This document shows, piece by piece, positions 35,310 through 44,653 of a stretch of DNA of 60,846 nt. The notes below the pieces were generated by a model that was not told the DNA's origin, ran no database searches, and was given only the letters and a program-made list of their open reading frames with translations. The stretch spans positions 1 through 60,846 of the forward strand of contig CAZQHK010000030.1 in NCBI GenBank assembly GCA_964593455.1, read 5' to 3'. The stretch comes from CAZQHK01 sp964593455 (GTDB taxonomy: Bacteria > Muiribacteriota > CAYSPT01). The translations under genes and the position numbers were made by a program. The stretch's first letter is position 1; the number at the start of each line of letters is the position of its first letter.

Positions 35310-35406
35310 GTTAACCTCCGGGAAAACGGCCAAATTCTAGCAAATGGTGCGGATACTGTCAACCGCGGAACTTAGCTCCGGCATAATCGGACGGAGCTTT
35401 GTTATC

Positions 35407-36975
35407 TTACTTTCTGTCACTTGAATACGTAACCTTGCTTCGTAATACAGTAAATTGATTGAAATAATTGCGTATTCCTTCTTGGAGGTAAATCGGGATA
35501 ACGGTTATCGTTTTCAAGTAACTACCACTCTGTGACAGTTTGATCGATTGAAAAAAGTTCCAGGGTTCGAATAGCGCGGCGCATAGCAGTTTGGCCATAG
35601 TGATGACCGCGGTGAGGGTGAAAGAACCGGGATGGTGTTTGTACAGATGAACGATGAACAGCATCAATCGCGGGTGCAAATAGGCTGCTAACCGGATCAT
35701 GTCATTGGGCCGTTCCTGGTTGTACAGGATATGGTCTTTGGTCAAGACATCTTCACCGGCTACTTTATCCGGCATGTCGATTTTAATTCTCTCGTACAAT
35801 TCAGAGCCGGGATAGTATGTCAGGGAATAGAATTTGGCCAAACACGGTTTTGGAGCAGCCATGAGTATCCGGATCGTTTGTAGTTTTTCGGTCTCGGTTT
35901 CATATGGATTATCGAGGATGATGTCATAATATACGGCTATTTTAAATTCGTGGCAGATTCTGGCCGCTTCGAGGAAATCCGTGGATAACGAGTTTCGGTG
36001 ATAGATTTCACGGTTAATTCGGTCGCTTCCGGACTGAAGCCCCAGTCCGACCCATGCCAGGCCGGCTGTTTTCAAGGCACTAATCCTTTCGCGCGTCACG
36101 AAAGTAGGGGTGATTTTTGAGATGAATGGTTTATCTATTTTTTCCTTGTACCGGGTGCAGAACTTGTCAATATAATCCCTGTCCGCGGCCATGAAACAGT
36201 CGTCCAAAAAATCGATGTACTCGATTTCCGGGTGATGGTGTAAGGCTTTTTCAATTTCTGCCAGTATGTTGGTCACGCTCCTTCTCCTCACACGGTTCGA
36301 GTTGTACAGTCGGGAAAAGAAACTGTTGCAGCAGTAAGTGCAGGCCAGGGGACAGCCCCGGGAGCTCATGATATACAAGATTTTCCCACCGAACCGGTCA
36401 TGTTTCCGAAACAGTTTTATAGTCAGGGGAACGACCTTCCCGGCATGTAAAATATAGCTGTTTCGTGGAATGTGATCATGCAGGCAGGTTGAATCGATGT
36501 TTTCTTCGAGTGGGTATATCGGGTTCTTTTTAACCCGGTTGTTTTCCTTATAGCATAGGCCGTTGATGTCACGTAGCGGTTTGTTCAAATCCATGGCGCG
36601 GGCGATATCTACGATGACTTTCTCCGCTTCACCGATGCATACATAATCGGCGTATTCCAGGCACTGGCCAGGTTGAACCGTAGGATGGTAACCACCCCAG
36701 ATCACAGGGATGTCGTTGAAATGTTCTTTAAGGTAACTCGTGATAATCCTGGCTCTGATGGTGTCGATGGTTACCAGGCTGAGACCAATCAAACGCGGCG
36801 ACAGTCGGCGGACGAAGGCGCCGATCTCCTCCAGATCGTCACCGGTGGGTCTGGCCGCGGAAATAAAAAGAAGCATGGAGTCATATGAGTTTTCAATAAG
36901 AGAGTAATGAACATATTTTAACCCGATAACATCCAGCGTCTGTTGAACGGAAATCAGGAGTATGGGGGCGCTCAT
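35407..36975 (-). CDS. B12-binding-domain radical SAM protein
   Basis: 522 residues. The N-terminal B12-like domain reads SPRLIGLSLVTIDTIRARI and PVIWGGYHPTVQPGQCLEYAD. The radical SAM domain has SSRGCPLACTYCCNSFFSR (C-x3-C-x2-C) and VGLGLQSGSDRINREIYHR. The last ~110 residues lack a known domain and include hydrophobic stretches (HPRLMLFIVHLYKHHPG), as in the B12-type proteins of the first locus. It is coupled to the SPASM gene upstream (ATGA overlap at 36972). DNA here is more AT-rich than in the rest of the window. Substrate unknown. Confidence 0.88.
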   Translation of the reverse strand: MSAPILLISVQQTLDVIGLKYVHYSLIENSYDSMLLFISAARPTGDDLEEIGAFVRRLSPRLIGLSLVTIDTIRARIITSYLKEHFNDIPVIWGGYHPTVQPGQCLEYADYVCIGEAEKVIVDIARAMDLNKPLRDINGLCYKENNRVKKNPIYPLEENIDSTCLHDHIPRNSYILHAGKVVPLTIKLFRKHDRFGGKILYIMSSRGCPLACTYCCNSFFSRLYNSNRVRRRSVTNILAEIEKALHHHPEIEYIDFLDDCFMAADRDYIDKFCTRYKEKIDKPFISKITPTFVTRERISALKTAGLAWVGLGLQSGSDRINREIYHRNSLSTDFLEAARICHEFKIAVYYDIILDNPYETETEKLQTIRILMAAPKPCLAKFYSLTYYPGSELYERIKIDMPDKVAGEDVLTKDHILYNQERPNDMIRLAAYLHPRLMLFIVHLYKHHPGSFTLTAVITMAKLLCAALFEPWNFFQSIKLSQSGSYLKTITVIPIYLQEGIRNYFNQFTVLRSKVTYSSDRK

Positions 36976-38093
36976 GAGGTCTTCTCGTATATCCGGGCTA
37001 ATTGCTCACGGCAGTCATCGAGGTCGTTATCGGCCGTGAAACTCTGCATATAATGGCAAACGGCACACGCCGGCAGTTTGCTTTTTTCACCGGCGATAAA
37101 AGTATTGCGCAGTTTGTTAAGAGCCGGCCCATTCCAAATCTTGGTCAGGTTGTCTTCGTTGATAGTGCCTACCACGGCTTTACGGCTCCAGTCGACGCAG
37201 CACGGAGAAACAAATCCGTCAAAGGTGATGAGCATGGTGGAAAAAGGTGACGGGCATATCGTTCTCGTTTTTCGCAGCTTGGCGGTTCCGTGGATGGTGA
37301 AGACGGTGTTCGCGCCCATGGTGAAATCCTTTACCTTGGAATTACTCCATCCAACCGGGTATTCGATATTGGTGATATCCGATATCGGTTCGAAATCGTT
37401 GAGAAATTTTCCTATTTGTTTGCCGGTCAATTGTACGTTCAGGATTTTTGCATACACCAGCAGAGGATTATTTCTTTCCACTTTTTCCCGGTAGAGCGTG
37501 GCGGTGTTATCTCTGATCAGTTCGTAATCGTCAAATCCGCCGGTGAGTTCTTTGTATCCTTCCGGTGTTACGTGTTCGACGGATATGATAATCAGATCGA
37601 GGCCGGCTTCCAGTAGCGTAATGGATTTCTCTTTCGATAACAGGGAGCCGTTGGTAATCAACTGGACAGAATGGGCAATGTTTGCCTGTTTGGCCAGTGA
37701 AATCATCTCGGCTATGTCTTCATTAAGCAGCGGTTCCCCGTAGGCCTGCAGGTAGAGAACGGGTATTTTTTCCGGAAACGCTTGCAGTTGGTCTATCACC
37801 GTGCTAAACATGGCCGAGTCCATCGATCCCCGGGGGATGTTCATGGATTTCAACAGATCTGAATCACCGGTAGGGCAGAAGCGGCAAGAGAAGTTACAGA
37901 GATTGGTCGAATCGATAAAGACCATCTGTGGGGTTTGAAGTGGGATAGATGAGTGCAGTTTGGTGCTGAAAAAGGTTAACACACTGCCCTGTATCCGGGC
38001 TAAAAGCGAATCGGGATTCCGGGCTGACAAGGCATAGATTTTCCTCCGCGCCAATCGGATGAGTCTAGATCGCAGCATCCACGTCGGTATCAC
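36972..38093 (-). CDS. Radical SAM/SPASM protein
   Basis: 373 residues. Cluster site STNLCNFSCRFCPTGDSD; the loop YLQAYGEPLLNEDI has YGEP in place of GGEP. SPASM-like C-terminus: ICPSPFSTMLITFDGFVSPCCVDW and LPACAVCHYM. The DSTNLCNFSCRFCP context and IPRGSMD are common in SPASM oxidoreductases with unknown or peptide substrates. It overlaps the downstream B12-type radical SAM gene by four bases and lies 13 bp after the next SPASM gene (38107), giving a compact three-gene unit. Confidence 0.88.
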   Translation of the reverse strand: MIPTWMLRSRLIRLARRKIYALSARNPDSLLARIQGSVLTFFSTKLHSSIPLQTPQMVFIDSTNLCNFSCRFCPTGDSDLLKSMNIPRGSMDSAMFSTVIDQLQAFPEKIPVLYLQAYGEPLLNEDIAEMISLAKQANIAHSVQLITNGSLLSKEKSITLLEAGLDLIIISVEHVTPEGYKELTGGFDDYELIRDNTATLYREKVERNNPLLVYAKILNVQLTGKQIGKFLNDFEPISDITNIEYPVGWSNSKVKDFTMGANTVFTIHGTAKLRKTRTICPSPFSTMLITFDGFVSPCCVDWSRKAVVGTINEDNLTKIWNGPALNKLRNTFIAGEKSKLPACAVCHYMQSFTADNDLDDCREQLARIYEKTS

Positions 38094-38106
38094 AGAATCT
38101 TCCTCT

Positions 38107-39129
38107 TCAGGCTCGTAGTTCTTTCCAGGAGTTCAGCATGTTCTTTATATGTAAATCAAAGATGAAATCGTTTTCAACGGTCAGGCAATAGCATCCGTCG
38201 CATGAAAAATCGCCGACTCTCTTAAAGGCCTTTTTGCAGCCCAGTTCTATACAGTTAGGCCAGCTTTTTTCACGGTAGATCGGGTAACAGGGCGCGGCCC
38301 GTCCGGATGGCGTGATGGCGAAATAGAACTTACCGGCCCAGCATGTACGCTTGTTTTTGTTCCAATCAGGATTTCTGATATACCGCAGGTAATCGATTGA
38401 ATGAACAATCGGTCCGTCACCTTTTTTCTCCCGGATCAACCGGTCGATTACTGTCTTGTATTTTTGTTCATCGGCCAGCAAATCTCCAATTTTGGGGTCG
38501 CCTGGTGAATGGATATAATTGAAAACAGGTTGCCAGCAAGTGTGTATTTTAAGTTTCCTGGCAGTGTTCAGGATAAAATCCAAACTGTCCAGGTTATGTT
38601 TTGTTATGACCGTGTTTGTCCAGACGGTAAGGCCGGCTTCCTTGGCACTCTCGATACCTTCCATGACCTGGTCAAAAGAACCTGGGGCTCTTTGACCGTC
38701 ATGTATATCCCGGGGGCCGTCAAGGCTGATGAGGATGACGTCCAGGTCTTTGATTTTTTCGATGTGCCGGGAAACGAGAGACCCGTTAGTGAATAGGGTA
38801 ACGAACAAATCCCGGTTCCTGGCATGGGAGATGATCTCTCCCAGGTCTTCCCGCAGCAATGGTTCTCCACCATTCAAACTGAGCCGTTTACATCCCAGCG
38901 AAACGAGATCGTCTATCAATAAAACGATCTCGCCGGTTGTCATTTCTTTTTCCTGGCCGTTAAAAACGTCGCAATAGTGGCAGCGATAATTACATTGGTG
39001 AGTAATGATTAACGTCACCGAGAAGGGAAAATAATTTCCGGTAATCTTGGCAGCTATAATTCTCATTAAAGAAGCAAAATCGTTTATGATATGTTTGATG
39101 TTCATCATATTGAATAATAGTGAATTCAA
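38107..39129 (-). CDS. Radical SAM/SPASM protein
   Basis: 340 residues. ITHQCNYRCHYCDVFNGQ is the cluster site, LSLNGGEPLLREDLGEII the GGE motif. The C-terminal Cys set is CWAGKFYFAITPSGRAAPCYP then FSCDGCYC. It is first in the minus-strand trio. Start uncertain: TTG 39129 lies directly after AAGAGG, while ATG codons seven and eight codons later have no ribosome site; an AGGAGG 30 bases further upstream fits neither. The plan is close to the SPASM proteins at 20765 and 23267, so the two loci may share a type of chemistry. Confidence 0.85.
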   Translation of the reverse strand: MNSLLFNMMNIKHIINDFASLMRIIAAKITGNYFPFSVTLIITHQCNYRCHYCDVFNGQEKEMTTGEIVLLIDDLVSLGCKRLSLNGGEPLLREDLGEIISHARNRDLFVTLFTNGSLVSRHIEKIKDLDVILISLDGPRDIHDGQRAPGSFDQVMEGIESAKEAGLTVWTNTVITKHNLDSLDFILNTARKLKIHTCWQPVFNYIHSPGDPKIGDLLADEQKYKTVIDRLIREKKGDGPIVHSIDYLRYIRNPDWNKNKRTCWAGKFYFAITPSGRAAPCYPIYREKSWPNCIELGCKKAFKRVGDFSCDGCYCLTVENDFIFDLHIKNMLNSWKELRA

Positions 39130-39221
39130 CCTCTTAAATCAACTATTTCTTTTCCTCCTTTTGTCTTTTTTCAGCCGTTCAAAAAAATATTGGAAAGAAC
39201 TGTTTAGAAGAGAAAATTATG

Positions 39222-39230
39222 TGATATAAT
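39222..39230 (+). promoter_or_regulatory. Extended -10 promoter, putative
   Basis: TGATATAAT (TG-N-TATAAT) 43 bases before TTG 39274, in an AT-rich divergent region. No good -35 is visible, which is common for extended -10 promoters. Confidence 0.4.
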
Positions 39231-39273
39231 TTTTTTAGTGCCGTTTATCCATGGACGAAAGAAGGTTCACATT

Positions 39274-39720
39274 TTGAAAGTCCGCATCATTATCAGCGGG
39301 AAAGATACCAGCCGGCTTCTTAACGATTTTTTTGGTGTTCCCGATCTTGGTGGATTTGACTGCTGGGAAGAGACATACGAGCTCGAAAAGATCATAGATT
39401 CCATGGATCTTGACGAACTGTATGCTATGCAGTTTAGCTACGATGTCAGCCTGGCTATCAATTATCAGCGTTGCGATGACTGTAGTATGGAATCGGGTCC
39501 CAACTGCCTCAATCCTCTGGAGTGTCCCGAGTGCGGGGCCGACATGGAAATCGTACGTTGCCTTGTTTCTCCGGCGGAAACTGCCAAGATCTACAAGAAG
39601 CCGTTTCCGATGTCTATGTGGCGATGCTCTAAAGAAGGCTGTTGGAGCCGGGTAGATTACGATCTGTCGCAACACCGGAGCATTCCTTACCGGACACTGG
39701 TGATCTCACGGGAAAACTGA
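39274..39720 (+). CDS. Small protein with a putative zinc site, function unknown
   Basis: 148 residues from TTG 39274 (MKVRIIISGKDTSRLL), which follows AGAAGG by eight bases. Seven Cys occur in the middle: CDDC, then NCLNPLECPECGADME with its C-x2-C, and later CSKEGCW, enough for one or two zinc sites. The N-terminal third is mixed alpha/beta with acidic helices (LEKIIDSMDLDELYAM). I do not recognise a family. It is divergent from the SPASM gene 38107 and is the last gene before the B2 repeat. An in-frame GTG at 39238 is possible but adds residues unlike the rest. Confidence 0.65.
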   Translation: MKVRIIISGKDTSRLLNDFFGVPDLGGFDCWEETYELEKIIDSMDLDELYAMQFSYDVSLAINYQRCDDCSMESGPNCLNPLECPECGADMEIVRCLVSPAETAKIYKKPFPMSMWRCSKEGCWSRVDYDLSQHRSIPYRTLVISREN

Positions 39721-39777
39721 ATCGGTTGAAACCGCCTTGGTTTGAGTCGGGTCTCGGTGTGTCTGCGTCCAGCGGGG

Positions 39778-39962
39778 TAACCAGCCTATCTCATAAACAT
39801 CCCTGCTGCAGCCATGGATAGACCTGCATCTTCATCGTTGCACTCGGTCGGCTGTCCTCAGCGTATCGCCTTGGATACGCTTCCGGAAACCTAGGTCGCG
39901 CGCCTTGAACCTGCATGCCTATCCACGACTTCGCGACGGGAGTTCATGAAATAGGCTGGTTA
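39778..39962 (-). repeat. Family B long-hairpin element, copy B2
   Basis: 185 bp. Arms TAACCAGCCTATCTCAT (39778-39794) and ATGAAATAGGCTGGTTA (39946-39962) pair except for one C/A, which reads as a G-T wobble on the minus strand. The apical stem CGTATC/GATACG (39862-39867, 39874-39879) has a 6-base loop. An inner stem TGGATAG/CTATCCA is also present. It lies just before the histidine kinase gene, whose likely -10 region (TATAAT, 39961) overlaps the right arm. Confidence 0.85.
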
Positions 39963-40005
39963 TAATACTCCACTTTCCGGTCTGAATCATGATATTATTT
40001 TAACT

Positions 40006-42888
40006 ATGACTCACGCACGTTATTTTCTTATCGTTCAGGTTCTTATAGTGGCCATGGTTGTGGTGGTATCCATCGTGCTGGGCTGCTGGTTGCTGGGGTT
40101 CGGACTGGGGATCCTTGTTTTCTTGTCCGGGTGGACGGTTATCTGGTTTGAAATAGTCTCCGACCGGTACGCCGACGGTCCCGAAAGCGAGTCGGGTTTT
40201 CGTTTCGACCAGAATCTCCCGACGCTCGATTATCTCCCGGTGCCTCTGCGAAAGGCGATGTTCCCCCCGGGATTCCAGGAAATCGAGAACCGGGAAGACG
40301 ATAATGATATCCAGGAGCAGATTGATAAGCGACTCCAAAGACTGACCCGGTTCGGCAATGTCGGCCGGTTGATGGATACCGCGTACCGTCTGAAAAAGTT
40401 TGTCAATCACTTCCTGGCACTGGCCATGGAGTCGTTCGACTCGCCGGCGGGAATGGTCTGGCTGCTCTCGGAGGACGGGAAGAATCTGGAATTTAAATTG
40501 GAACGGGCTCCTCAGGAGCGGGCTTCCGGACGGTTCCAGGTGGTAATGGGATCGAAGGATACGCCGTTTCCCGGGTTTCTCCTGGATCTGGAAAGCCCGT
40601 TGGTTATGGAGTCCGCCGGTGATCTGCCGGCGGAAATAAGGGGTGCTGGGACGGTCCTGGGCGCGGTCATGCTGGTTCCTCTACGTCTTGGCGGAAAAAG
40701 CCTGGGTGTACTCGAACTGCGGCATACCGAGACAGGTGCGTTTCAGGAGCATGACACTGAGTTGGTTTCCCTGCTGGCTATTCACTTGACGCTGGGAATT
40801 GTCCGCCGCCGGCTGGGTGAGCGGGCGGAGATGGTTGAAGATCAGTTATTCAGGAGAACTCGTGAGTTGGCCACGCTGAGCGTTGTCGGCCAGATTGCGA
40901 GCTCGCGGGTTGAGATACAACGGCTGCTGCAGTTGGTGCTGGATATTTCCGTAAAATTGACTGACTCCCTGATCGGGATACTCTTCCTTCAAGCGCCTCA
41001 TGGCGGGCGGATCCTGTTCCAGTCCCCGGTTGGTGAAGGTCCCATGAATATTCCTGAAGATGAGCTTTACAGCTCTGTTGTAAACGCTGCTCGGGAGAGT
41101 CGGCAGCCGGTCAGGATACCGCTGGGGCACCAGGCGTACGGGTGGCGGGGAACCGACCGGCTCATTCCCGGCCATAACGAAGCGGCGATCATGGTCGTGC
41201 CGCTCCAGGCCAGGGATGAACATGTCGGAGAAATAGTTCTTTTCGGTCCTCGGGAGTATACCGAGGAGGAAGCCGACGCTATTTCCACCATGGGTGTCCA
41301 GGCGGCTCTTTCTTTTGAAAGTGCCAACCTGTATTTCGAGCTCCAGAAGAGGGCTTCGTTTCTGAAAGTATTGTATTCACTCGGTGAGGCAGTCAGTAGA
41401 CTGGATGATGTCGAGGTCGTTATCGGGAAGCTTTTGGAAAAACTGAGGGAGTTTGCCGGGTGGCCGACGCTCTGGCTTTTCGTCAAACGACCGGGAGAAA
41501 AGACCCGGTGGGCGGTATTCGGGGCGGATTCCGACCGAGCTTCTTCCGGGAGCAGATTATCCGACGTGCTCGACCGGCAGGAGACACTGGAGGAACGTTT
41601 GTCGGCCTCCCCGTCCGGCAACCTGGAAAACCTGGTCGAACAGAGTGACGCTTCCGGCTTTCAGACCGAGGCGGCTGATGATGATCTCTGGTACGACTCG
41701 ATACGTTTGAGCGGCGGGGATCACGGAATTATTGTCCGAAACAGGAAAACAGACCATCCGGAGGATGTCCATCACGTCAAAGCCCTGGTTTTGGTGGCGG
41801 CGGAGATGGTCCTGGCCACCTTCCGGGACCATGAGCTGAGAATGCTGACGAAGTTCAAAGATATTGTGCTTGAAAACATCACCAACGGGATACTGACGTT
41901 TGATCTGCAGGGAAATCTCACGTCTGCCAACAGGGCGGCTGAGACCATCCTGAACGGGAACGAACCTATCGCTCTTAAGACTGGATGGCACGATGTATTG
42001 GGTGGGTTCCCGCCGGTAGTTGAGTGGCTGGAACAGCACCTGCCATCACCGGACTCGTCTGTTGAACGGGAAATTACTATACCCGGCACATCGCGCGAGG
42101 ATATCCGGAGTCTCAGCGTGGCCGTATCGCCTTTGAACGATCCCGGCGGTGAACGTCTCGGCAGTGTTTTTATAGTGCGAGACATAACCGAGATTGCACG
42201 GATGAGAGAGCGGATGATGCATGTTAAACGAGTGGCCGCTCTGGGCGAAATGGCCGCCGGGGTGTCGCACGAAATCAGGAATCCGCTCGGGGGGGTAAAA
42301 ATTCTGGCTTCGTACCTGGCCCGTGAACTACCCTCGGAAGGTACGCATCAAGAGATGGCCAGAGGCATCCTGGAAGGCCTGGAAAAACTCGACCGTATCG
42401 TTTCCGAAGTACTCGAATTTACCCGCCGGCTGGAACTCGAACGGCGGCCGACAAAACCATCGGTAATTCTGGAGAAGGTTTTTCAGGCAGCGGCTTCGAG
42501 AGCTGCCATGCGACAGGTAGGGTTTGAGCATGAGGTTGTCTCCGACGATCTTCTGGATGTGGACCCCGATAGAATAGAACAGGTGTTACTCAACCTGATC
42601 CTCAATGCCATCGAGGCTTCCCCCGAAGGAGGAATTGTGAAAGCACGAGTCGCACCGGGAACAGATTCCGGGGTGGAGATAACCGTTCAGGACAGCGGTC
42701 CGGGGGTACCGGTTAAAGACAGGAGCAGGTTGTTTGACCCATTTTTTACGACGAAAAGCACTGGCACGGGATTAGGATTAGCGGTAAGCTACAAGATTAT
42801 CGAAGCCCATGACGGACAGCTTACTTTCAGGGAACTCCCGGATGGCGGCAGCTGTTTTGTCATTTCGCTTCCGGGGGTGTATGAATAA
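40006..42888 (+). CDS. Membrane sensor histidine kinase (multi-GAF, PAS, NtrB-like)
   Basis: 960 residues. One or two membrane helices at 7-50 (FLIVQVLIVAMVVVVSIVLG) are followed by three GAF-like domains at roughly 120-265, 285-440 and 450-610, then a PAS domain (~620-730: VLENITNGILTFDLQGNLTSANRAAE). HisKA carries the phosphoacceptor H755 in AAGVSHEIRNPLGG, and HATPase_c has NLILNAIEASPEGG, QDSGPGVP, FFTTKSTGTGLGLAVSYKI. The kinase core is of the NtrB class that pairs with sigma54 regulators. The regulator gene follows on the same strand, separated by family B copy B3. Ligands of the GAF domains are unknown. Confidence 0.93.
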   Translation: MTHARYFLIVQVLIVAMVVVVSIVLGCWLLGFGLGILVFLSGWTVIWFEIVSDRYADGPESESGFRFDQNLPTLDYLPVPLRKAMFPPGFQEIENREDDNDIQEQIDKRLQRLTRFGNVGRLMDTAYRLKKFVNHFLALAMESFDSPAGMVWLLSEDGKNLEFKLERAPQERASGRFQVVMGSKDTPFPGFLLDLESPLVMESAGDLPAEIRGAGTVLGAVMLVPLRLGGKSLGVLELRHTETGAFQEHDTELVSLLAIHLTLGIVRRRLGERAEMVEDQLFRRTRELATLSVVGQIASSRVEIQRLLQLVLDISVKLTDSLIGILFLQAPHGGRILFQSPVGEGPMNIPEDELYSSVVNAARESRQPVRIPLGHQAYGWRGTDRLIPGHNEAAIMVVPLQARDEHVGEIVLFGPREYTEEEADAISTMGVQAALSFESANLYFELQKRASFLKVLYSLGEAVSRLDDVEVVIGKLLEKLREFAGWPTLWLFVKRPGEKTRWAVFGADSDRASSGSRLSDVLDRQETLEERLSASPSGNLENLVEQSDASGFQTEAADDDLWYDSIRLSGGDHGIIVRNRKTDHPEDVHHVKALVLVAAEMVLATFRDHELRMLTKFKDIVLENITNGILTFDLQGNLTSANRAAETILNGNEPIALKTGWHDVLGGFPPVVEWLEQHLPSPDSSVEREITIPGTSREDIRSLSVAVSPLNDPGGERLGSVFIVRDITEIARMRERMMHVKRVAALGEMAAGVSHEIRNPLGGVKILASYLARELPSEGTHQEMARGILEGLEKLDRIVSEVLEFTRRLELERRPTKPSVILEKVFQAAASRAAMRQVGFEHEVVSDDLLDVDPDRIEQVLLNLILNAIEASPEGGIVKARVAPGTDSGVEITVQDSGPGVPVKDRSRLFDPFFTTKSTGTGLGLAVSYKIIEAHDGQLTFRELPDGGSCFVISLPGVYE

Positions 42889-42891
42889 CCT

Positions 42892-43073
42892 GGCCCGAAT
42901 AATTCACGAACATTCGTCACGAGGTGAAGAAAATGGCCGCAGATACAAGGCACGCGACCGAGGCCCCCGCAGGCGTACCCTCTGTGGTACGTCGAGGACG
43001 GCCGACCGAGCGTAACGCAGTAGCTGTAGCCATTTTCGAGCCGCAGCAGAATCCTTTGTGAATTATTCGGGCC
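42892..43073 (+). repeat. Family B long-hairpin element, copy B3 (inside the kinase/regulator operon)
   Basis: 182 bp starting three bases after the kinase stop. Perfect 16-bp arms GGCCCGAATAATTCAC (42892-42907) and GTGAATTATTCGGGCC (43058-43073). An inner stem GAAAATGGC/GCCATTTTC follows. The apical stem CGTACC (42974-42979)/GGTACG (42986-42991) has loop CTCTGT. It supplies a false GTG start (43058) for the regulator ORF. Confidence 0.88.
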
Positions 43074-43090
43074 CGAAGAGACGCCAGGCG

Positions 43091-44485
43091 ATGGGTAAAG
43101 GAGATGAAACGGAAACGATGAGCAGGATTCAGCCGAACCGGCAGATACTGGTCGTGGATGACGAGAAAATCATGCGGGACGCCCTGACCAGTACGCTCAA
43201 AGCCAAAGGATACCGGGTGTCAATCGCCGAGAACGGTGAGAAAGCCCTGGCCATGGTAAGGGAAGCGATCTATGATATCGTTCTTCTAGATATCAGGCTT
43301 CCGGACTGTTCGGGGGTAGAGTTGCTTGTAGACATCAAAAAATTTCTTCCCGGCAGCGATATTATCATGATGACAGCCTATGGGAGCGTGGAGACGGCCG
43401 TGGAAGCCATGAAATCCGGGGCGGTCGATTACATCACCAAACCGTTCTCGTTCGACGAGATCGAAATTACTATCAAAAAGAACTTGGAACGCCGGAACCT
43501 GGAGGAAGAAAACAGGCGGCTCAAAGCCAGGGTCGAGCGGCGTGACCGTTTCGGTGAGATCTTTGGAAGAAACGAGACTATGCTGCAGGTCTACGATTTA
43601 ATTCAGCGGGTGGCACCAACCGAGGTGACGGTGTTGATAACGGGTGAAAGTGGTACCGGGAAAGAGTTGGTGGCCCGTTCCGTCCACCGGCACAGTCTCA
43701 GACATGACGGTCCGTTCGTGCCGGTAAACTGCGCGGCTCTAACCGAAACGTTGCTGGAAAGCGAACTGTTCGGCCATGAACGTGGCGCTTTCACCGGGGC
43801 GGTCAACAGGAGGGCCGGACTCTTCGAGCAGGCCCGGGGCGGCAGCCTCTTTCTCGATGAGATAGGCGAGATGAACCCGGAGATGCAAGCTAAACTCCTG
43901 CGAGTACTTGAGAGCAAAGAGTTTCAACGGGTCGGCGGGGAAAAATTCATCAAGGCTGATATTCGTTTGCTGGTGGCGACCAATAAAGATCTCGAAGCCC
44001 TGATCGAGTCCGGCAACTTCCGGCAGGATCTGTTCTGGCGCATCAATGTGGTCCCAATCCATCTCCCGCCACTTCGGGAGCGGCCCGATGATATACCTTT
44101 CCTCTCCAATCTGTTTCTTGATCACTCGGCACAGAAACTGGGGAAGACGTTGACGGGGTTTTCTCCCCGGGTTATGAACTTGTTTATGATTCATACCTGG
44201 CCCGGAAATATCAGGGAGCTGCAGAACGTGATAGAACGTCTGGCGGTGCTGGCATCGGGGGAAGAGATTGGTGTCGAACCGTTTCTCGAACAACGGATGG
44301 AGTCGGGTACCGATGAGCGGGAACCGGCTTCACTTCAGACCCTGGCGGCGCTGGAAGAGCATCACATCAGGAAAACGTTGAAAGAGAACGATTGGAATTT
44401 CAGCCTGTCGGCCCGGGTGCTTGGAATTGACCGAAAAACGTTATACAATAAGGTGAAACGGTATGGTATTAAACGGGAGGGATAA
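43091..44485 (+). CDS. Sigma54-dependent response regulator (NtrC family)
   Basis: Receiver domain ILVVDDEKIMRD with phosphoacceptor Asp in IVLLDIRLPD and Lys in YITKPF; AAA+ domain with Walker A GESGTGKE, the sigma54-contact loop ERGAFTGAVNRR and Walker B GGSLFLDEIGEM. The C-terminal Fis-type HTH is SLSARVLGIDRKTLYNKVKRYG. It activates sigma54 promoters when phosphorylated by the kinase upstream. ATG 43091 or ATG 43118 is the true start; the latter gives the usual receiver length (Asp at 58). The long ORF from GTG 43058 only arises from the B3 repeat. I could not find a clear -24/-12 promoter in this window for its target. Confidence 0.93.
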   Translation: MGKGDETETMSRIQPNRQILVVDDEKIMRDALTSTLKAKGYRVSIAENGEKALAMVREAIYDIVLLDIRLPDCSGVELLVDIKKFLPGSDIIMMTAYGSVETAVEAMKSGAVDYITKPFSFDEIEITIKKNLERRNLEEENRRLKARVERRDRFGEIFGRNETMLQVYDLIQRVAPTEVTVLITGESGTGKELVARSVHRHSLRHDGPFVPVNCAALTETLLESELFGHERGAFTGAVNRRAGLFEQARGGSLFLDEIGEMNPEMQAKLLRVLESKEFQRVGGEKFIKADIRLLVATNKDLEALIESGNFRQDLFWRINVVPIHLPPLRERPDDIPFLSNLFLDHSAQKLGKTLTGFSPRVMNLFMIHTWPGNIRELQNVIERLAVLASGEEIGVEPFLEQRMESGTDEREPASLQTLAALEEHHIRKTLKENDWNFSLSARVLGIDRKTLYNKVKRYGIKREG

Positions 44486-44505
44486 CGTGAATTATTGGCT
44501 AAATC

Positions 44506-44640
44506 TTAAAGGAACCGCCTTCTCGATGACCTGTTTGTTTTCCCTTTTGGGGCGCCTTTTTGCCAGGCAAGGTCGGAGAACACCATTTCCAGAAGTAGAC
44601 CACAAACTAGCAAGGACATGATTGTGAGAAGAATATACAG
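44506..44640 (-). CDS. Small membrane protein (about 44 aa), candidate gene
   Basis: Follows the small zinc-ribbon ORF: its TAA overlaps an AAGGAGG, eight bases before CTG 44640. From there 44 residues run to TAA 44506. A hydrophobic helix (YILLTIMSLLVCGLLLEMVF) leads to a basic tail (KGAPKGKTNRSSRRRFL). The first ATG (44619) would leave 37 residues and a shorter helix. CTG starts are rare, so the start, and the gene itself, remain uncertain. No family recognised. Confidence 0.4.
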   Translation of the reverse strand: MYILLTIMSLLVCGLLLEMVFSDLAWQKGAPKGKTNRSSRRRFL

Positions 44641-44653
44641 CGCCGGTACCTCC

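Noticed and set aside
39047..39229. 60-residue plus-strand ORF in the divergent region
   Set aside because: AT-rich, antisense to the SPASM gene start, no ribosome site, no recognisable content beyond a chance hydrophobic run.
43058..43090. GTG start for the NtrC-like gene at 43058
   Set aside because: This codon lies in the right arm of family B copy B3; the receiver domain begins after the later ATG codons.
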